This document shows positions 1 through 9,908 of a stretch of DNA of 26,589 nucleotides, one piece after another. Source of the DNA: Coleophoma eucalyptorum (Eukaryota; Ascomycota; Leotiomycetes; Helotiales; Dermateaceae); contig JALRME010000088.1 in assembly GCA_026120035.1 (NCBI GenBank), positions 1 through 26,589 of the forward strand, in the 5' to 3' direction. A program made the position numbers and the translations under genes. Under the pieces are notes generated by a model. The model worked only from the letters and a program-made list of their open reading frames with translations. It ran no database searches and was not told where the DNA came from. Position 1 is the first letter of the stretch. Every line of letters starts with the position of its first letter.

Positions 1-95
1 TACGCATACTGTCTTGGGTCACATGACATGTGTTTGATCACATGACATATATCTGGATTCCCAATTGTCTATTCTAAGCATGTCAGGTTCTTACA

Positions 96-190
96 GATAG
101 AGGAGGTATTTAAGAGTATAATAACATTATATTAACTAAATCCTATAGGTCTCGTACTATAGATCTCGTACGAAGGATACAAAAAAGTCT
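96..190. repeat. Dispersed repeat, copy A (partner at 9479-9550)
   Basis: This stretch aligns by eye with 9479-9550. Both run from GATAGAGG, through ATATT(A/G)ACT(A/G)AATCCT(A/G)TAGGT, to CTCGTACGAAGGA and an A-rich tail. Differences are mostly A/G and T/C. Copy A carries 14 extra bases, a tandem duplication around CTCGTAC. The sharing suggests one transposon family present twice in the window. Confidence 0.6.
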
Positions 191-431
191 TAGAATACTA
201 ATAAAGCCTAAACTAAGTTTCTACGTAGAATATTAAGAGAGATATACTCTACTCCAATAGTAGATACCTTATAATTAAGGCGCTCTAGGTTATTAAGGTC
301 ATCTAACTTTAAAGCCTTATAAGTCTAGTACTACTAGTCTTATTAAGGAAGTTAAAAGCTCTGAAAATAGCTTAGAGGGTCTACTTTTATCTATTAAATT
401 CTTAGTATAGGGACCTATATAAGAAATAGAG

Positions 432-505
432 GGTTCCAAGTACTTTTAGTAAAACTTGGAACCATCCTATACAAAAGGACTTGGAACTCTCAGAGGGTTC
501 CAAGT
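432..505. repeat. Two tandem hairpins built from one 10-mer
   Basis: The word GGTTCCAAGT occurs at 432-441 and its exact reverse complement at 454-463, giving a 10-bp stem with a 12-nt loop. Immediately after, ACTTGGAAC at 479-487 pairs with GTTCCAAGT at 497-505, a 9-bp stem with a 9-nt loop. The same word is thus used four times in alternating orientation. The role is unknown; a transposon-derived structure is the likeliest reading given the surrounding DNA. Confidence 0.6.
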
Positions 506-863
506 TTTCTACATATAGGCTTAACAGGCGGTAAAAGCCACCTCTATGATGGGGATCTGCTAGTTTTTGCTACGTCATCCCGGCCGATCGATTGTAGGGT
601 TTTCGGTCATAGCAACAATTTCCTCGGCCGTTTCGTCAAGCTCCTTGCCCAAGACAACGGAAAGACCAGTGCAAAGCGTTACCGTTATGTGGAAAGCGAA
701 CAGTTCTACAATCTGAGAAACTTTTGCCTTGACCCTTGGGACGCCACATCTAACTTTTCCTTGTATACTATCTATCCTCCTACATAGATAAATGAAGTCT
801 AAAACCTATCACCTCCCTTCTTATAAAGGCATTGGATAATCATTATGCAATTTGCGTTCCACC

Positions 864-2282
864 TTACAAAGGAGTCTCTGCAGTATCCTCTCCGTTGAAG
901 TAGGAGATGTTCCTTGCAGCCTCACTTAACAAGAAGGGAATAGTATTAGTCTTCTTCTCGATCCACGTGCCTATATCCTTAGGAATATAAGCTGGATAAC
1001 TTTGGAGCATCTCAAGTAATGATCCGTATCCATACTGGCTATTAACCTAAATCGATTACTTAGCGTGTAATTACTTTAAACGTGCTGCTTATTTATACTT
1101 ACTTCGTATGTCCTTGGATCAGAGGCGAAAACAGTTGTATTGATAGAATGGGCTGCATAAGTTGGGGCATCATAAGTTTCGTTGACAGGCGGAAGCATGA
1201 TAGTTTGAATGACACCAACGGGATTTACAATGACCCCGCCATCAATTCCAGAGAAAATAGTCCAAGTTTTAGCTAAGGCGGTGTAAACTTGAACAGACCC
1301 GAAAGCCGCTGCTGTTGAAGAGAAGGCCTGGAGGACTTTTTTAGGATCTTCAACTAAATAGGGGTTTCCAATTGCGGGGAACATGGCAACGTGAATGTCT
1401 TCCATCTGTGCTTGCATAGGGAAATACATTTGAGCGTGGAAATGTCTAAAAAAGAAAAGAATTAGAAGTTTATTTTTTAGATAAAAGAGGAGATGATTGT
1501 TAGACTTACTCCCAGCACTCAAGGAGACCAATCCGACCATATGGAGTTTTCGCAACGGTGAAGTCCTTCCAAGAACCATCGCTCCAGAGATTACGTTCAT
1601 ATTCGGAAGGACGTAGCTTTTGACGATGGATGAGCTTTTCGCCTTCCGGAGAGAAGAGTGCTTGTGACATATGAAGTTTTTCGCCGATCCGCTCTGAAAA
1701 GCCGATAGCAACGTAGATCCCACTTTCTTGAATTGCAGCGACCAGAGCATTCCAATTAGAATCATTTTCCACTAGAGAGTTGTTGATAAAGGCTTCAGTT
1801 AGACTGGGATCGCTCATCAATGTCCAGGGGTACCTATTATCCTGATTGTTAGATCCAGCTTTAGAGGACTATATTGGGAGTACTAACCCAGGGAACCAAA
1901 CTTCTGGAAATGATAGAAGACCAACTCCATCCGCTGCAGCTTCCTTGATGAATCGAATCGCCCTTTCCGTTGTTAAAGTGATATTCCAACTACCTTGCGG
2001 GAGACCCTGAGGGTCTGAGGGGATGTTAATAGGAATAGGACCGTCACTACAATAACCCTAGGTTAATACAGTTTCATTTATGAATCTACGTAACATATCA
2101 TGTACTTACTAAGGAGACTGTGAAACAGACGCCAGAGTGAAGTTCTCAGGATCCAAGTGATCGTAAAATCCCTTAGAGTTTAACTTGAAACCAGAGTTTC
2201 TGGCGACATGGTGGCCGTTAAGAGATAATGCAAGGGTCGTTGCGCTGCTAAGTAGGACTACATTGAAGAGACGAGCCAGCAT
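864..2282 (-). CDS. Secreted nitrilase / carbon-nitrogen hydrolase, five exons
   Basis: Nitrilase-superfamily enzyme that would hydrolyse a C-N bond of nitriles or related substrates. Exons read 2282-2110, 2046-1888, 1833-1510, 1445-1103 and 1046-864. All four introns are GT-AG (54-64 bp), and the 1182 spliced bases give 393 residues. The first ATG of the open frame starts MLARLF and a hydrophobic stretch typical of a signal peptide. The catalytic Glu-Lys-Cys triad is visible: Glu in FPEVWFPG, Lys in HRQKLRPS and Cys in LLECWE, the last completed across an intron. The last exon is reached only by splicing out 1047-1102; it adds a nitrilase-like tail with YPAYIPKD. Without that splice the frame ends at 1076. 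Several N-x-S/T sites fit secretion. No break is seen, so it looks functional. The substrate cannot be told from sequence; arylacetonitrilase, aliphatic nitrilase or cyanide hydratase are all possible. Confidence 0.88.
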
Positions 2283-2374
2283 GATTGCGAATAGTTTCAA
2301 AGCTTGGGTGAATAGAGTTGAATTGAGAAATCGGCTTGACCTGAACAAAGGATGATCTAGCAGACTATCCTCTT

Positions 2375-2382
2375 ATTATATA
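2375..2382 (-). promoter_or_regulatory. TATA-like box upstream of the nitrilase gene
   Basis: TATATAAT reads on the minus strand about 93 bases before the nitrilase ATG, a usual distance for a fungal core promoter plus short leader. Seen by motif and spacing only. Confidence 0.4.
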
Positions 2383-2870
2383 GAAACTTCGAACATTCAT
2401 GAATGAGACAAAATCATGTTATTTCCCACTCCCAAAGAAAAGAGCACGGCACGATTTTGCCATTACCCACTCTCAAAGCAAAGAGCTCGATATTGGTTTC
2501 TCAATACAAAATATCGCTATAATATTAAACGGCATAGGCTAGAGATGAATAAAGCGGGTCAGATAAAGATAAGAGATTTAAGTCTCTATACTAAGTAAAA
2601 GGATATATGCACAAAGTCCCGGGATGTACTCAGTTACTTTTTCCTCATTAGATGCGGATATTATCTCCCGCTCGTTATCGCGTTTGGTTTTTTTTAAAAT
2701 GTGGGGTTAACCCATGAAAGTATATGCTAGCTTAACTCTAAAGGGCTAAGTCTATCGCTCCGGTGCTAAGTTTTAAAGATTGTTTACGAAGACTAACCGA
2801 GAGTTATCTAGCACGATATGATTTCAGAAGGCCTAGACAACAACTGATGTGGAGCCATAGTAACGTTCTG

Positions 2871-2949
2871 TATCAGAGGCGGAACATAGCCTCCCGTCCA
2901 AAGCGCTTGCTATCAGAGGCGGAATACAGCCCGCCCGACAAGGTGTGTG
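2871..2949. repeat. Two-copy 40-bp direct repeat
   Basis: TATCAGAGGCGGAA starts at 2871 and again at 2911, and the following bases (AGCC, then CCGnCCnA) match loosely, giving a period of 40 bp. The unit is more GC-rich than its surroundings. Confidence 0.5.
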
Positions 2950-3794
2950 TTATCTTTAAGTAGCGGGACTGCTCACCTGATTTATTTCCTACATCAAGCT
3001 ACATATGTACCTATATGAAGCGATAAGTGAACGGCTCCGCTATTAACTTGTAAATTTTTTTAAGAGTAGCCTAGAATGGTCTAGCTTAAAATGCAATACA
3101 AATACGGAGGCTACGATTAGCAACAAATCGTATCACAAGCTAAGAGATATACTTAATTAAACAGTATCAAACAAATTAAGCAAATGCAATATACAAGTGC
3201 CAATTACATCTTTATTAAGAGTTTAAGTTTCACTTGTTAGGAATCTTTGATACAAAGACAGGTATATCACTAGTAACGTTCTACCAATACTCTAAATGAT
3301 AATCTGCATCAAGAAACACATTGAAGACTTGCAGATTTTAACAGTAATGCTCCGAGTATGCCTAGAATCGTCGCTAAAGTATTCATGGTTGTATTTGTAT
3401 ATGGTTCACCGCTATTATGTCCACCCACAGAAACAAAAACTGACTTTGCGGTATTTGTATATTAGCTAGAAAATTGAAGTTCCTGGCTATTAGGATTTAA
3501 TTGGTCCGGTATACTCTTATCAACGTAGATACCTTATGCATGAACTAGTATAGTATCATTATCCATTATGTCGATATCTTAGCTCGCTTACTTGCATATA
3601 TTTGAACGTTGACCCGAGGTGGGTCACACACCTTATCCACAGATCAAGTTGTTTCTTTGGAGCGCTAGCAATTGATATGCGGGTGCAATTGGACAATAAG
3701 TATGAACAGTTCCAAGCCGAACACAATTTGAAAGGAGCTTACGGTTCCTGTACCATCCAGTGGGTAGCATCTACTCGCGGTGTTTGTTTACTTT

Positions 3795-4131
3795 TTATGA
3801 TGGGGAACTACATATGAGGAGAAATGCCTCTTCGTCCCCAGGCTGAAATTGCAACTTGAAAGAAAGAATTTTTTTCATACAAAAATATGTTCGGAATGAA
3901 GCAAACGACATACGATCAGATATATTCATCGCCAAATAAAGATCGCCAAGAAATTGGTCGAGCATATATTGGAACGATTGGCAACGCTGATCTGATTCCT
4001 GCCCAAATGCCATATTCGCAATCCCGATTGTGAAACGCACATAACTATATGCGTTCGCTTGTTGATTAAGAAGTTGGAAGTAGCGATCATTTCGGGGCGC
4101 AAGTTTGATAAAATCAATGAAGATATCTTAT
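3795..4131 (-). other. Unassigned coding-like fragment
   Basis: A minus-strand frame stays open for about 110 codons after a stop near 4134. Its composition is protein-like, with segments RYFQLLNQQANAYSYVRF and DQRCQSFQYMLDQF. It ends at 3795 and has no convincing start. I do not recognise the family. It may be an exon or relic of a decayed gene; chance is also possible in this desert. Confidence 0.25.
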
Positions 4132-5179
4132 ATAATATCGCTCAGAAATTCTGAAGCGGATAAAAACGAATGTTGCAATCGCTCTCCACGCTTATAACTC
4201 AAATACGACAAGTCGTGATCATTGCTTAGCAAATAAGGTCAAGGTTGTAGACACTATAGGTATAGGATAACTTTTCTGCTCTCTCGCGTCAGATCCAGAC
4301 TGATCAAGACTGCCAGATATACCTTTATGAAGCATATACTTCTGATTTTTTGCGATAAAATATGGCCAGGTCGTAACGTACTAGGAGCGCTATTTGTTCG
4401 TCCATCAAGGCTAATTCGATGCATCCTGTGAACCAAATTTGAATTTCACTTCTCACAATTTGTGCGATAACTTACTAGCTTGAATATGAAGTAGCATTGT
4501 TACGTACGAAGCTTTCAATTTGGGCGTAGCAAGAGGTGCGAGCGGCTTTTATCAAGTTAAATGATATAAGTTCTCTTCCTATTGATTTGGATTTGCTCTA
4601 ATGCTTTTGGTATACAATAAATAGGGCAGAATAACCTAGAAGTGAGGAAGATAAAGGACTAGGCAGACAGCATATTATACTAGGAGCTCGAAACCACTAT
4701 AGTCTTTGCTAGTACGTTTCCGTGCAGTATTTGAATCTTTTTCAAAACCTCTGGGCATTCTCGCCAAAAGTGCACACAAGTAAAGTTGCTCTTGTTCTAT
4801 ACGATAACCCTTGGGCGGCTATAAATAGAGTTTGAGTCTACGTCTCAATGTTATAACCCTATGTGTTGCTTGAGCATCTTCTTCCTAGTCTCCAAATCAA
4901 GCCCAAAAACGTTTGAAAGACAGTCAAGCCTTGAATAACCCATTAGTTTAAGTAACAAATATAGGGGCTAGCTACAAGTTGAAGTGGTCAATGATTATGG
5001 GCTATAGCGAGGTGACTAAGAGAGATAGTGAAAACAGTAGGAATATAGCAAAGGTGAGTGTGCTACAAAGAGGCAGAGCCCTCCTGCCTATATGCTCAAG
5101 GTTATCCGAGAAATTTCAGCTGTGCTATGATCTTTGACCATTGTTGTAGAGCCTTATTTCCTGCTACACTTGTGTTTTC

Positions 5180-6115
5180 TTTTTCTACGGCATTATCTTT
5201 GGCAGTGCTATAGAAACTCAGTTGCTGATATACTGTAACACCAAATATTAGTCCAGTAAAGGACAAGATTGGTCGCTACTAACCAGTATTCAGGCTTTCA
5301 GAAATTTGGCGTCGTACCATGGATCTGCTGCTCCTCCTTGAAAGTCAGTAATAGAAAACGGCACACTTGGGCTTATCTTTATATGTACCGTATAGTTAAT
5401 AAGTTGGAGGGGAAATTCTCCGCGTGCCCAATTAGAAGTATTAGTACCTATTCTTTAGTTAGTCCTATTGAAATATTTCATAAGATGCAGCGGTAGTATT
5501 GCAGCTAGACCCTATCGAAAAGGGTAATCGTCCACTCCGTATATGTCTACCGCCCCAAGCCCTGAGCCAGGCGCAAAATTTGTAACTGGGAAAACATCGT
5601 TACTAAGGAATGGCACAACCACTTTTGCATCTCATAACTTGGTTTCGACAGAGGCCATATATGATTTCTTTAGACATGCGCTTATATCTGCTGCAGAAGT
5701 GAAGTTGTTGCAAAATATGTACTCATTTTCAGGCTGTACGAGAATGATCTGGCCGCCATTGGTGATTTGAGCCTTACTGATTATTTTGCTGATTTTGGTG
5801 AAGTAGAGTCTTGTTGCATCAAAGAAGTCGATAGCGCTCGAACAAATGGGTCCTTTAACGCGTTAAACACATCCAACAAAACCGCCCGGGGATACTTTAG
5901 TGTCGATATATGACCCTGGCCGCGCCAAGAGTTATATGCCAGCTTCAGATGCGGCGTTAATGCCTAGATCTCAAGTCATAATAGCAATTAGTTTCTCCGT
6001 GGTAAAAAGGAATCACCGCTTCGGGACACAGGGACAGAGTGGATGGAGACCCGCGGAGAATAACCTAAATCTCACACCATTTACTATTACAGAGTTAGGA
6101 TCCACGTGATGGTAT
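5180..6115 (-). pseudogene. Decayed GH35 beta-galactosidase
   Basis: Relic of a glycoside hydrolase family 35 beta-galactosidase. Reading down the minus strand, segments appear in the family order. An N-terminal NSVIVNGVRFRLFSAGLHP (near 6100) matches the usual S-x-x-x-x-G-x-R-x-x-x-FSGEFHP stretch. LLARPGSYI follows, then KAQITNGGQIILVQPENEY with both Glu of the acid/base motif (codons 5728-5730 and 5722-5724). [23 protein letters not shown] and ISPSVPFSITDFQGGAADPW complete the order. In-frame stops lie at 5932-5934, 5863-5865 and 5632-5634, and the frame changes several times. A block between the first two segments is lost. The usual nucleophile Glu of the EFQGG motif is Asp (codon 5344-5346). 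No function is possible. Family assignment is secure; the exact ends are not. Confidence 0.85.
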
Positions 6116-6379
6116 AATTCTAGGTTATATCTTTCCGGCATCTCAAGATTGATTCTGCTCTAATACGGACGTCATAAGAGAGGGAAGCTAAAAAAAATGG
6201 AACAGAGATATGTTCAATTACTGTCAGATGTACCGAGCCATGCGACTAAATCTATCAGATGGTCGTGATACTCAAAATGGAGCTGTAAGTTACTAGCAAT
6301 ACTGTGAAGTATCTTTTCCAGCCTGTGCCTGTGATATAAGAGTCTATCTAGAGCGGGGCTTGGCCGTAACGTTGCCATA

Positions 6380-6790
6380 GGGCCCTGGAATTAGCACTAT
6401 GGAATTGACACCACCACATGGCTATAGATGCACTAAGCAATTGACACCATGGAATTGACACTATGGAATTGAGACTACGACATAGCCATAGATACGACAC
6501 CGAGGAATTGACACTATAATAGGTCCATGATTGCGACACTACTATAGGTTTATGATTACAACACTACGAAGTATAAAATTGATACCATGGAACTGAATGA
6601 GGAGTCTTATCGTGGAATAGGGGTATGGAATAGGCTTTGGTGGGAAAATGGAATTGGCCTTAGAATAGGGGTCCTAGAAGTCCAAAAGGAGTATAGGTTC
6701 GGGGTAGAATATTTGGTTAGAGATATATAGATTGGCTTGCTTGGAATTAAGCTATAGAATAGCGGGCCTATTCCAAGGTCTATTATGTTA
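6380..6790. repeat. Degenerate short-period repeat rich in GGAATTGACAC
   Basis: Between 6385 and 6600 variants of TGGAATTGACACTA recur at irregular spacing, mixed with CATAGCCATAGAT-like words. From 6600 to about 6790 a second motif family, TGGAATAGGGG and relatives, takes over. The unit is near 14-16 bp but spacing is not constant, so this is a decayed tandem array rather than a clean microsatellite. Confidence 0.6.
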
Positions 6791-6828
6791 GTAAAAGATG
6801 TACTATCTCTGATACGATATATTAAATT

Positions 6829-8234
6829 TCAAGTTGAAGATATCTGTAAAAATGCCTCTGTCCAAGTAGTATTACTTAGGCTACCCTCGATAATTTTGTC
6901 TTGAGTAACTTGAAAGAATCTAGCTTGGTCTTGCCACCCTACAGTAGATATATCAGCGCTAGGATAATCCGCTGTTGACCAGACATGATTGCGACCAGGT
7001 CTCTCGGTCCATGAGGTTTTGGAAGTAGATGCGTTAGATCCAAGGAATTCATAGATTCCAAGGTCTGGTCCAGTGTAGTACACATGTAATTGATCTAAGG
7101 TCTTAGTATAGCATGCTGAAAGACCAGCTAGGGGGTTCCAAACTAGTTGCTTTCGTGGAGTAACCATGGTGGCTATAATAGCATTAGTACTAGGAAATTG
7201 TTGGCTTGACTTGCGACTTACGAGCAGTCCAGGTATTATTTATAAACTCAAGGGTATACAGGAACTGAGTTTTGGCATCAACGTAAAACAAGTTAATATT
7301 GTTCGTTGTTGAATTGGTATTGGTTGCAGCAATAGAGGATCTATTCAAGGCTTCGCCTCCAACGACGGTTCCATCACCGAATCCAGATGGATTCCCAGCG
7401 ACTTCGGTGAGCATACCTCTGATATCATGGAAATAAACCCGCCAATCTTGTGCTTCATTAACGTTGACTGCTGCAAGCCCGGTCTGGTTGCTAGGTGCGA
7501 TTGTGAGGTTTTCAGAGACGATGTTATTGAATGTAGAGCTACAAGTGGAGGATCTAGCCGGACAAGCTGCGCCAGAGATGACAATTTCGTTCGCTTCGGA
7601 AAGATAGAACAAGGTGAGCTGTACATATTTATATTAGCTTGGTGTATTGATATGATACTACTCGACTTACATATACAACTCCGGTTTTGTCTGTAGAAGC
7701 AGTTGCTGCGAGTGGAGATCCAACTCTGGGGTTGATTTGCAAAGATACATTTGTCTCTGCCGAGAACGTCTTTCCATCGAGGCTTATTTGTCGGTTGATG
7801 CCTCCCGCTGATGTTTGCCGGTAGATTTGCATGTTCCAAGTTGATTTGTCGTTTAAGAACAATCCAGAACTTGCTATACTTGTCAAGGTGTTGTTTTGAA
7901 TGCCTGTATCGATAGCCAAGGCATCTGACTTGGAAGAACGAGATCGAGAGCGCAATACCAAAGCCCCCGCGATTCCAAAGGCAATGATAAAAAGTGCAAT
8001 CAAAGCTAGAACTAAAGTAGCTGGGTTTTTCCACCACGATCGTTTAGATTGGCGTTCAGGAAGTTGAGCTTCAGCGAAACCGGAAGAATAACTCCGGTCA
8101 TTAGCTTGAATGAACTGAGGAGCTGCTTCGTGTGTTATATCCGTAGTCTTGTAATCTGAGGGATATGTGTCTGAACCGGTGATTGGTGATGCGATTTTAT
8201 CCTCTGGTAGGTAGGTTGGCCCCTCCGGTAGCAT
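6829..8234 (-). CDS. Membrane-anchored fungal fucose-lectin-like protein, three exons
   Basis: Predicted sugar-binding beta-propeller of the fungal fucose-specific lectin type (related to AAL and AFL), here on a membrane anchor. Exons are 8234-7671, 7618-7222 and 7172-6829, with GT-AG introns of 52 and 49 bp. The total is 1305 bases, 434 residues. Start is the first ATG after an upstream in-frame stop. Residues 1-65 are polar with no signal peptide. Residues about 72-94 form one hydrophobic helix with basic residues on both sides, and the lectin region follows to the end. Repeated blade motifs are visible, such as RSSIAATN, INLFYVDAKTQFLYTLEF, LHVYYTGPDLGIYEF, NHVWSTADYPSADIS and VGWQDQARFFQV. 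The layout suggests a type II protein exposing the propeller outside the cell or in the lumen. Ligand and role (self/non-self or host glycan recognition) are inference. No damage seen. Confidence 0.8.
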
Positions 8235-9197
8235 AGGGATAGGATATTTTTCATCGTCGAGCTACATGAACGTTGGCATTTGGCTTGTTGCTCCCAGATT
8301 TAATAACTGACCATATTGATTCTTGCGCAGCAATGTCAAATACTTCCAAAGGACCGTAAACTTCCAAAGAATAATATCTGTATAAATAAAGTATAGCCGT
8401 TCAACAGCTTACTTGACTAGACAGCGATTTAGAAAAGAGTGTATAGGCAAAGGAGTGTATGATTTAAGGAAAGGAAAAGCTTGCAAAGAGAGAAGAGATA
8501 GCACCAAGGGAAGGAGTTGGAGTATCTACTTCCTTGAGAAGGATTATTCGCATTGCCTCATGCAACTGGGGTAATTCTGTCCCAATTTCCAAACCAGCGC
8601 TGCCAAGTCTGACGTCTGAAGTTCAGGCGGCCGGGATTATGCCAAAGGCAAGGTAAGCGAAACTCAATGTAACACTGCATTAACTTAATGTATCCTTGTA
8701 TTAATGTGTACGCTTGGATTAAAAGATAGAACGTCAAGTAGAAGGTCTAGTGTTATAGGTAGGAGTGCAATTTACCTTAAATATCAGTATGATAAACTCT
8801 ACGTTCGAATATAGTACCTCAAGCTGTATTGACGTTCAGATACCTCAGAAATCAGAACTAGCCTAGGTTGTCACCGATTCGCGCTTATTCAAATTTGGAC
8901 CATCTCAAACACAGCACGAACTCTATTTTATTTCATCAGTGCGAAATCTTGAGCTCGAGACACTTCTTGATTCGGAAATTTTCGCCCTATCAGATAAGGC
9001 TTAGCGTAGGTCCTGATGACCTTCTAGGATCCTCGGTGTTAGATTTCAATCCAGAACTTGAGTTAGGGGTAATGTAGTAGAACTAGGGTTTCCTAGTGGT
9101 GTCCTTGAGTGCCTTAATGCAACGACGAATCAAGAGCTTTTCTAGGAAATGTACCAACTCTACTCCATAGAGTTGGTAATATTACTTTTTAAACACC
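8235..9197. other. Upstream region of the lectin gene and spacer
   Basis: The first 150 bases before the lectin ATG hold a TATA-like TATTTATA on the minus strand (8381-8388) and two copies of ACTTCCAAAG (8342-8351 and 8360-8369) 18 bases apart, a possible protein-binding repeat. Beyond about 8450 I see no gene. A 69-codon plus-strand frame at 8868-9077 has no recognisable features. Confidence 0.4.
9152..9178. repeat. Perfect 11-bp inverted repeat (hairpin)
   Basis: TACCAACTCTA (9152-9162) and TAGAGTTGGTA (9168-9178) are exact reverse complements around a 5-base loop. It lies just before the first solo LTR. The function is unknown. Confidence 0.6.
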
Positions 9198-9202
9198 TCT
9201 AT

Positions 9203-9390
9203 TGTCGGAATGTCATTTACAGGTCAATCACGAGACCTAGCCACATGTATATAGTACGATTAGCGAGAGGTATTTATACCTCTCTGCCTCACACTCTCTT
9301 CAATCAACATTTATTACACAACTTATGAACACCACTTGAACCTGATTTGACTTCGGAATTACTTACTACGTTGCTTTACGTAAGCCAACA
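9203..9390. mobile_element. Solo LTR 1 (Ty1/copia-like), 188 bp
   Basis: The element starts TGTCGGAATG and ends CCAACA, the TG...CA form of an LTR. It is flanked by the perfect 5-bp direct repeat TCTAT (9198-9202 and 9391-9395), a target-site duplication. It aligns along its whole length with 9719-9908. No internal retrotransposon region adjoins it, so it is a solo LTR left by recombination between two LTRs. Inside, GAGAGGTA and TACCTCTC (9265-9284) form a hairpin over a TATA-like sequence. Copia assignment rests on the TGTTGGAA-type start and the 5-bp duplication. Confidence 0.88.
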
Positions 9391-9478
9391 TCTATCAAAC
9401 AACCTCTATTTTACTACACTAACATTACAATTCAGCTATATTAAAACCCTTGTAAGGACACAGGTTGATCAATGGCAG

Positions 9479-9550
9479 GATAGAGGTGTATGAGAGCACA
9501 ATAACCTTATATTGACTGAATCCTGTAGGTCTCGTACGAAGGACACGAAA
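9479..9550. repeat. Dispersed repeat, copy B (partner at 96-190)
   Basis: Matches copy A without the 14-bp duplication. It lies between the two solo LTRs and runs into a purine-rich tract (GAAGAAGAGAAG, about 9552-9575). Copy A is the more A/T-shifted of the two. Confidence 0.6.
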
Positions 9551-9718
9551 AAGAGAAGAAGAGAAGAGAAGAAAGAAACCAATTTCCCTGATATGTCCCT
9601 CTTATATGCTTCCTGGGTCCGAAACCCCTCCGACTCTGGTCATAGTCGCTTATGCTGGTCATAAAGGTCACGTGATATTGGTACTAGACAATCCAACTAT
9701 AACATCTAGGTAGGTTAG

Positions 9719-9908
9719 TGTTGGAATGTTATTCATAGGTCAATCACCAGACCTAGTCATATGTATACAGTATCATTAGCGAGGGAGGTACTTATACCTC
9801 CCTACCTCACACTCTCTTCAATCATTATCTATTACACACCTTATGAACACTACCTGAACCTGATTTGACTTGAGAGTCACTTAGTACGTTACCTAATGTA
9901 AATCAACA
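9719..9908. mobile_element. Solo LTR 2 (Ty1/copia-like), 190 bp
   Basis: Starts TGTTGGAATG, ends ATCAACA, and is flanked by the perfect target duplication GTTAG (9714-9718 and 9909-9913). It is the same family as 9203-9390; the two share, for example, CACACTCTCTTCAATCA and ACCTGATTTGACTT. The different target duplications show two independent insertions rather than the two ends of one element. A hairpin GGGAGGTA/TACCTCCC lies at 9783-9802, at the place of the hairpin in LTR 1. Confidence 0.9.

Larger units (their letters stand above)
1..863. other. AT-rich, repeat-derived gene desert
   Basis: No gene is recognised here. Positions 181-420 are extremely TpA-rich: a hand count gives about 44 TpA against about 3 CpA plus TpG, the pattern RIP leaves in transposon copies. 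A less AT-rich patch at 575-800 holds an open minus-strand frame of about 75 codons ending in TGA at 575-577. It has no start codon and I cannot assign it to a family; it could be a relic exon or a transposon piece. The nitrilase gene ends at 864. Confidence 0.6.
2400..5150. other. Gene-poor, AT-rich stretch without a recognisable intact gene
   Basis: Only short open frames occur, none with a family signature I know. There is a two-copy 40-bp repeat at 2871-2949 and one protein-like minus-strand fragment at 3795-4131. The right end may hold the last traces of the GH35 relic that begins further up: a frame around 5100-5230 still reads FGVT followed by scattered residues, too weak to claim. Confidence 0.5.

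Noticed and set aside
2283..2348. N-terminal extension of the nitrilase to 2348
   Set aside because: The codon at 2346-2348 is TTG. The first ATG in frame is at 2280-2282 and gives a good signal peptide.
7345..8037. 230-codon minus-strand open frame overlapping the lectin gene
   Set aside because: It is a shadow in another frame of the lectin exons; it crosses the lectin intron and shows no domain.
9177..9185. TAATATTAC, the nonanucleotide of geminivirus/CRESS replication origins, next to a hairpin
   Set aside because: In real origins the word lies in the hairpin loop. Here it overlaps the end of the stem and runs outside it, and no Rep-like frame is present. Chance in AT-rich DNA.
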